The notes under the pieces were generated by a model, which saw only the letters and a program-made list of their open reading frames with translations, was not told the DNA's origin and searched no databases. Shown piece after piece: positions 59,436-64,000 of a stretch of 64,000 bases of DNA (the first letter of the stretch is position 1; the number at the start of each line of letters is the position of its first letter). The translations under genes were made by a program, and so were the position numbers. The DNA comes from Aliihoeflea sp. 40Bstr573 (GTDB lineage Bacteria > Pseudomonadota > Alphaproteobacteria > Rhizobiales > Rhizobiaceae): assembly GCF_024105655.1 (NCBI RefSeq), contig NZ_JAAAMH010000010.1:62001-126000 (forward strand). The letters run 5' to 3'.

Positions 59436-60230
59436 ATGCGGCAATATCTCGACCTTCTCCAGCATGTCCTCGACCACGGCGTCGACCGGGGCGATCGCAC
59501 CGGTACCGGCACGCGCGGCGTTTTCGGCTACCAGATGCGGTTCAACCTCGAAGAGGGGTTTCCGGTCCTCACGACGAAGAAGCTGCACCTGAAGTCGATC
59601 ATCCACGAACTGCTTTGGTTCGTCGCCGGCGACACCAATGTGCGCACTCTCAACGAGAATGGCGTGACGATCTGGGATGAATGGGCCGACGAGAATGGCG
59701 AGCTCGGCCCGGTCTACGGCAAGCAGTGGCGTTCGTGGCCGAAGCCGGATGGCGGGTCGATCGACCAGCTCGAGAACCTCATTTCCGAAATCAGAACCAA
59801 CCCGAATTCGCGCCGGCTGATCGTTTCGGCCTGGAACCCGGCCGAGGTCGACCAGATGGCGCTGCCGCCCTGCCATTGCCTGTTCCAGTTCCACGTCGCG
59901 AACGGTCGGCTGTCATGCCAGCTCTACCAGCGTTCGGCCGACATCTTCCTCGGCGTGCCATTCAACATCGCTTCCTATGCGCTGTTGACGATGATGATTG
60001 CGCAGGTGACGGGGCTGAAGGCGGGCGATTTTGTTCACACGCTGGGCGACGCGCATCTTTATTCAAACCATTTCGATCAAGCGCGCGCGCAGCTTGAGCG
60101 CAAGCCGCACGCTCTGCCGGTGATGAAGCTCAATCCGGCAGTGCGCAGCCTCTACGATTTCCGGTTCGAGGATTTCACGCTCGAAGGCTATGTCGCCGAG
60201 CCGTCCATCAAGGCGCCGATCGCGGTTTGA
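59436..60230 (+). CDS. thyA: Thymidylate synthase ThyA
   Basis: A 264-residue enzyme converting dUMP to dTMP with methylene-tetrahydrofolate, producing dihydrofolate. The length equals the E. coli enzyme, the catalytic Cys146 lies in [12 protein letters not shown] at the same number, and [19 protein letters not shown] and [12 protein letters not shown] are intact. The next gene, folA, recycles the dihydrofolate formed; the two overlap at the stop/start (TGATG). Confidence 0.98.
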   Translation: MRQYLDLLQHVLDHGVDRGDRTGTGTRGVFGYQMRFNLEEGFPVLTTKKLHLKSIIHELLWFVAGDTNVRTLNENGVTIWDEWADENGELGPVYGKQWRSWPKPDGGSIDQLENLISEIRTNPNSRRLIVSAWNPAEVDQMALPPCHCLFQFHVANGRLSCQLYQRSADIFLGVPFNIASYALLTMMIAQVTGLKAGDFVHTLGDAHLYSNHFDQARAQLERKPHALPVMKLNPAVRSLYDFRFEDFTLEGYVAEPSIKAPIAV

Positions 60231-60760
60231 TGGCTGAGGCTGCGCATATCCCTGTCAGTCTCGTCGTCGCCATCGCCGCAAACGGCGTCATCGGGCGCGA
60301 CGGCGACCTGCCGTGGCGGCTGTCGACCGATCTGAAGCGCTTCAAGGCGCTGACGCTCGGCAAGCCGATCGTGATGGGGCGCAAGACCTGGGAGAGCTTT
60401 CCCAAACGCCCGCTGCCGGGGCGGACCAACATCGTCATCACGCGCAGGGACGATTTTTCCGACGACGGCGCCGTCGTCGCGCACTCGCTGGACGAGGCTC
60501 TGGCGATCGCGGGCGGTGAGGCGCCCGCTGAAATCTGCGTGATCGGCGGCGGCGAGATTTTCGACCAGGCCATGGATCAGGCAGACATTCTCCACGTCAC
60601 CCATGTGCTGGCCGAAGTCGAGGGCGATACGTTCTTTCCCAGCATCAGCGCGGATCTGTGGGTCCAGACGCACTGTGAGCAGGTGCCCGCCGGTGAGCGC
60701 GACAGCCACGCGACCGAATATGCCGTCTATTCACGAAATAGCGCGACCATCGGCCGCTGA
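60230..60760 (+). CDS. folA: Dihydrofolate reductase FolA
   Basis: A 176-residue NADPH-dependent DHFR: SLVVAIAANGVIGRDGDLPW with the catalytic acidic residue after GRDG, MGRKTWESFPKRPLPGR, NIVITRR and CVIGGGEIFDQ. It regenerates tetrahydrofolate after ThyA. The ATG shares one base with the thyA stop codon. Confidence 0.97.
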   Translation: MAEAAHIPVSLVVAIAANGVIGRDGDLPWRLSTDLKRFKALTLGKPIVMGRKTWESFPKRPLPGRTNIVITRRDDFSDDGAVVAHSLDEALAIAGGEAPAEICVIGGGEIFDQAMDQADILHVTHVLAEVEGDTFFPSISADLWVQTHCEQVPAGERDSHATEYAVYSRNSATIGR

Positions 60761-60784
60761 CGCACGTTCGCAGGCCGGTTTGCG

Positions 60785-60813
60785 TTGAAACGGCCACATT
60801 GCACCCTTATAAC
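60785..60813 (+). promoter_or_regulatory. Candidate promoter of hflK-hflC
   Basis: TTGAAA at 60785-60790, a 17-base spacer and TATAAC at 60808-60813, 70 bases before the hflK start. The hexamers fit a housekeeping promoter; TTGAAA with CTTATA is also compatible with the heat-shock sigma factor RpoH of alphaproteobacteria, which would suit an HflKC/DegP locus. Confidence 0.55.
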
Positions 60814-60882
60814 GCATTGTAGCGTTGATTAGCGTCGGGGGTTCCGCCGCAACGTTGACAATTCCGGAACAAGAGGAAGTTC

Positions 60883-62016
60883 ATGCCCTGGAACAATCAA
60901 AGTGGCGGCGGCGGCGGCCCATGGGGAGGCGGCGGCAATAACGGCGGCAGCGGCGGACCCTGGGGGCAGGGACCGCGCGGACCAAGCGGCCCGCAGGGCA
61001 CGCCGCCCGATCTCGAAGACATCATCCGCCGCGGGCAGGACCGCCTGAAGCAGGCTCTGCCCGGCGGCGGCGGCTCGAACATGGCGCTGTTCGGCTTTGG
61101 AGCCATCGCGCTGGTGGCGATCTGGCTCTTCCAGTCTATCTACACCGTCCAGCCGGACGAATTGGCGGTCGAGTTGCGCTTCGGCAAGCCGAAGGACGAG
61201 ATTTCCGAGCCTGGCCTGCATTTCCACTGGTGGCCGGTCGAGTCCGTCGAGACCGCGAACGTCGCCGAGAAGTTGATCCAGATCGGCGAGCCGCGCAGCG
61301 GCACCTCCACGGGGCTGATGCTTTCGGGCGACCAGAACATCGTCGACGTGAAATTCTCTGTCGCCTATCAGGTCTCCGACCCCCAGGCTTACATGTTCAA
61401 CGTCGCCAATCCCGACGAAATGCTGCGCCAGGTTGCTGAAAGCGCGATGCGCGAAGTGGTCGGCCGACGTCCTGCGCAGGACATCTTCCGCGACAACCGC
61501 CAGGGCATCGCCGAAGAAGTACGGGAGATCATGGACACCTCCGTGACCGACTATGGCGCCGGGCTCGTCATCAACGCGATCTCGATCGAGGATGCGGCGC
61601 CTCCGCGCGAAGTCGCCGACGCATTCGAGGAGGTGCAGCGCGCCGAGCAGGACGAAGACCGCTTCGTCGAAGAATCGAACCAGTATTCGAACCAGCAGCT
61701 TGGCGCTGCGCGAGGCGAGGCCGCCCAGATCCGCGAAGAGGCGGCCGCCTATCAGAACCGCGTCGTGCAGGAAGCGCGAGGCGAGGCCCAGCGCTTCGTC
61801 TCGGTCTATGACGAATACGCCAAGGCGCCCGACGTGACGCGACAGCGCCTGTTCCTCGAGACCATGGAAAATGTGCTGCGAGGCTCCAACAAGGTGATCG
61901 TCGAGCAGGGCACCAATGGCGGGCAGGGCGTCGTGCCTTACCTGCCGTTGCCTGAACTCGACGCGCGGCGAAATGCGCCGACCGCCTCAACGCAGAACCA
62001 GGGAGGGACCAACTGA
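60883..62016 (+). CDS. hflK: HflK, SPFH-domain regulator of FtsH
   Basis: A 377-residue membrane protein. The cytoplasmic N-terminus is Gly/Pro/Trp-rich (1-62), one transmembrane helix follows (about 66-84, MALFGFGAIALVAIWLFQSI), then a periplasmic SPFH/band 7 domain (YTVQPDELAVELRFGKP; DVKFSVAYQVSD) and a long helix (about 240-320) rich in Glu, Ala and Arg. With HflC it forms the cage around the FtsH protease. Its stop shares one base with the hflC start. Confidence 0.96.
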   Translation: MPWNNQSGGGGGPWGGGGNNGGSGGPWGQGPRGPSGPQGTPPDLEDIIRRGQDRLKQALPGGGGSNMALFGFGAIALVAIWLFQSIYTVQPDELAVELRFGKPKDEISEPGLHFHWWPVESVETANVAEKLIQIGEPRSGTSTGLMLSGDQNIVDVKFSVAYQVSDPQAYMFNVANPDEMLRQVAESAMREVVGRRPAQDIFRDNRQGIAEEVREIMDTSVTDYGAGLVINAISIEDAAPPREVADAFEEVQRAEQDEDRFVEESNQYSNQQLGAARGEAAQIREEAAAYQNRVVQEARGEAQRFVSVYDEYAKAPDVTRQRLFLETMENVLRGSNKVIVEQGTNGGQGVVPYLPLPELDARRNAPTASTQNQGGTN

Positions 62017-62993
62017 TGGCCAGCCGTCTTCCAGTCATCGCCATCGTCATCCTGGCGCTCCTGATCCTCGCCTATTCTTCCTTCTTCGTGGTCAACGAAC
62101 GCCAGCAGGCGATCGTGCTGCGCTTCGGCGAGATCGTCGACGTGAAGAGCGAGCCGGGCCTCTACTTTAAGCTGCCCTTCGGCTTTGCCGAGGCCGACAA
62201 CGTTCAGATGATCGAGGATCGCGTCATGCGCTTCGATCTCGACGACATCCGCGTGCAGGTCTCGGGCGGCCGATTCTACGAGGTCGACGCTTTCATCGCG
62301 TACCGAATCGCCGATCCGCGGCGCTTCCGCCAGGCGGTTTCGGGCAGCGTGCCGCTGGCCGAACAGCGCCTGCGTACCCGCCTCGACGCCTCGCTGCGCC
62401 GGGTCTACGGTCTGCGCGGCTTTGAAGCGGCTCTTTCCGAAGAGCGGTCCTCGATGATGCGCGAGGTTCGCGACCAGCTGCGCCCCGATGCGACGTCGCT
62501 CGGCCTCGAGATCACCGACGTGCGCATTCGCCGGACCGACCTGACGCAGGAGGTTTCGCAGCAGACCTTCGAGCGAATGAAGGCCGAGCGTCTTGCCGAA
62601 GCCGAGCGCCTGCGGGCCCGCGGTCGCGAAGCGGCGCAGCGCATCCGCGCCCGCGCCGACCGCGAGGTGGTCGAGATCGTCGCCGATGCCCGCCGGGAAT
62701 CGGAAATCCTGCGAGGCCAGGGCGAGGCGGAGCGCAACGCGATCTTCGCCGAGGCCTTCACGCGCGATCCGGAATTCTTCGAATTCTACCGGTCGATGGC
62801 GGCCTACACGCAGGCGCTTAACGGGGATGCGACGACGATGGTGCTGTCACCGGATTCGGAGTTCTTCCGCTTCTTCGGCAATCCGGGGGGACGTGTTCAG
62901 GCGCAGGAGCCAGGACAGCCCGCCCAGCCGGCGCCAGCCGCACCGGCGGCGGCGGCGGACACCGACATCACGACCGGCGCGACGCAGCCCTGA
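62016..62993 (+). CDS. hflC: HflC, SPFH-domain partner of HflK
   Basis: A 325-residue protein with an N-terminal transmembrane helix (about 6-24), SPFH domain (FVVNERQQAIVLRFGEI; VDAFIAYRIADP) and coiled-coil region (about 185-240, RMKAERLAEAERLRARGREA), then the conserved TMVLSPDSEFFRFF and an Ala/Pro-rich tail. It co-assembles with HflK and modulates FtsH. A strong terminator lies 28 bases after the stop codon. Confidence 0.96.
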   Translation: MASRLPVIAIVILALLILAYSSFFVVNERQQAIVLRFGEIVDVKSEPGLYFKLPFGFAEADNVQMIEDRVMRFDLDDIRVQVSGGRFYEVDAFIAYRIADPRRFRQAVSGSVPLAEQRLRTRLDASLRRVYGLRGFEAALSEERSSMMREVRDQLRPDATSLGLEITDVRIRRTDLTQEVSQQTFERMKAERLAEAERLRARGREAAQRIRARADREVVEIVADARRESEILRGQGEAERNAIFAEAFTRDPEFFEFYRSMAAYTQALNGDATTMVLSPDSEFFRFFGNPGGRVQAQEPGQPAQPAPAAPAAAADTDITTGATQP

Positions 62994-63020
62994 CGCATTC
63001 TGCGAATAGCTGAACGAAAG

Positions 63021-63051
63021 CCCCCGGACCGAATGGCCGGGGGTTTTTTTT
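63021..63051 (+). terminator. Terminator after hflC
   Basis: The stem CCCCCGG (63021-63027) with CCGGGGG (63037-63043), an inner CC/GG pair with one bulged A, followed by eight consecutive T (63044-63051). The strongest terminator in the window. Confidence 0.93.
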
Positions 63052-63231
63052 CGTCAACGCGGCTTTCACAAATCGCTGTGCAGGCTGCGGACGGCTTGCG
63101 TCCCGCCCGCGTCGTTGCGATTGTGGCCTTAACGTCGTCGCGGGCGCGGGCATTCATGCCCGGAGCCGCAAACACGCCGCAATCAAGCGGATCAATGCGC
63201 CGCAGAACGCGCCCTTGGGAGAATGTGCCTG

Positions 63232-64000
63232 ATGAAGACCCCAACCTCGATCCGCCAGAAGCTGACTGTCGGCCTGTCGGTGGCTGCAATCGGCCTGTCG
63301 GGCGTTGCCACCCCGACGCTGCAGGCCTTTGCGCAAGCGCAGCCCGCTCCTGGCAGCGCGCAGCCGCGTCAGCACGGTCCGGCCTCGGTCGCCGACCTTG
63401 CCGAAGGTCTGCTCGGCGCCGTCGTCAATATCTCGACCTCGCAGAACGCATCTGGCGGCAACCAGACCCAGCGCAACGTGCCTGTGCCGCAATTGCCCGA
63501 GGGCTCGCCTTTCCAGGAATTCTTCGACGAGTTCTTCAGCCAGCAGCCAGGCGGGCCGTCGGTACGTCCCATGCAATCGCTCGGCTCGGGCTTCGTCATT
63601 GATGCCAAGGAAGGCATCGTGATCACCAATAACCACGTCATTGCCGACGCGGACGAGATCGAGGTCAATTTCTCCGATGGCGGCACGCTCGAAGCCGAGC
63701 TGATCGGAGCGGATCCGGAGACCGACCTTGCCGTACTCAAGGTCGATCCGAGCCTGCGCGAGCTGACGGCGGTCGAGTTCGGCGACTCGCAGGAAGCGCG
63801 CATCGGCGACTGGGTCATGGCGATCGGCAATCCATTCGGCCTCGGCGGCTCGGTGACGGTCGGCATCGTGTCGGCCCGCGGACGTGACATCAATGCCGGG
63901 CGCTATGACGACTTCATCCAGACCGACGCCGCGATCAACCGCGGCAATTCGGGCGGCCCGCTCTTCGACATGTATGGCAAGGTCATCGGCATCAACACCG
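63232..64000 (+). CDS. degP: DegP/HtrA-type periplasmic serine protease (partial, C-terminus outside window)
   Basis: The first 256 residues of a Do-family protease/chaperone. A signal peptide (about 1-36, ending near AFAQA) precedes a Gln/Pro-rich stretch and the trypsin-like domain. The triad is complete: His135 in ITNNHVIAD, Asp165 in TDLAVLKV and Ser240 in RGNSGGPLF. The PDZ domains are expected beyond the right edge. GGGAGA 9 bases before the ATG sets the start. The gene follows hflKC but is separated by a terminator, so it has its own promoter in 63052-63231, which I could not identify. Confidence 0.94.
   Translation, partial: MKTPTSIRQKLTVGLSVAAIGLSGVATPTLQAFAQAQPAPGSAQPRQHGPASVADLAEGLLGAVVNISTSQNASGGNQTQRNVPVPQLPEGSPFQEFFDEFFSQQPGGPSVRPMQSLGSGFVIDAKEGIVITNNHVIADADEIEVNFSDGGTLEAELIGADPETDLAVLKVDPSLRELTAVEFGDSQEARIGDWVMAIGNPFGLGGSVTVGIVSARGRDINAGRYDDFIQTDAAINRGNSGGPLFDMYGKVIGINT

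Overview
The window is high-GC DNA from an alphaproteobacterium, most likely Hyphomicrobiales (Rhizobiales; a Mesorhizobium/Phyllobacteriaceae-like genome). The basis is the gene set and order (complete dcw cluster, alpha-type SspB, a LOV/HisKA_2 kinase with a single-domain receiver, HflKC-DegP) and a circularly permuted two-piece tmRNA gene with the tag ANDNYAEARLAA, which I recall as a rhizobial tag. No species assignment is possible from sequence alone. Nearly everything is vertically inherited housekeeping DNA. I see no prophage, transposase, CRISPR array, integron or toxin island, and coding bias looks uniform.

Layout. 1-10 kb: a truncated GH25 lysozyme lipoprotein gene, a membrane-anchored serine beta-lactamase-like hydrolase, a fused HyuA-HyuB 5-oxoprolinase, a small lipoprotein, a TerB/J-domain protein, an N-acetylmuramoyl-L-alanine amidase, a lytic transglycosylase, the RNase P RNA gene with a readable promoter, and a cystathionine gamma-lyase-type PLP enzyme. 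10.1-29.2 kb: the full division/cell-wall operon mraZ-rsmH-ftsL-ftsI-murE-murF-mraY-murD-ftsW-murG-murC-murB-ddl-ftsQ-ftsA-ftsZ on the + strand, mostly with 4-bp overlaps. It has four 10-bp-phased GGG repeats (candidate MraZ operator) upstream and ends at a strong hairpin terminator. 29.2-35.0 kb: lpxC, bamD, recN, ligA, followed by a 207-bp nested inverted repeat.

35.3-46.5 kb: azlC-azlD, an M24 aminopeptidase P, a small DUF1127-like protein, prmA, a SCO1-type copper chaperone with a 50-residue membrane protein, an orphan hexapeptide acyltransferase of the phosphonate-locus type, a Gly/Asn-rich secreted protein convergent with an outer-membrane barrel candidate, a UvrD/PcrA helicase and a DUF4118 HisKA_2 kinase. 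46.6-56.4 kb: a class A PBP with a BA14K-like Cys tail, a blue-light LOV histidine kinase plus receiver (lovK-lovR-like), a thioesterase, a D-lactate dehydrogenase-type flavoprotein and a large AsmA-family protein with a long charged coiled coil.

56.4-64 kb: sspB-DUF4169-RHH operon, a decayed P-loop ATPase gene, permuted ssrA (tmRNA), tandem crcB fluoride channel genes, DUF2853, thyA-folA, hflK-hflC and the start of a DegP protease. Functionally the window is dominated by peptidoglycan synthesis and remodelling and by envelope proteostasis. The SsrA tag RNA and the SspB adaptor that recognises the tag lie within 1 kb of each other. The most interesting items beyond routine annotation are the phased GGG repeats before mraZ, the LOV kinase/receiver pair, the ATPase pseudogene between sspB and ssrA, the BA14K-like tail on the PBP and the nested palindrome after ligA.
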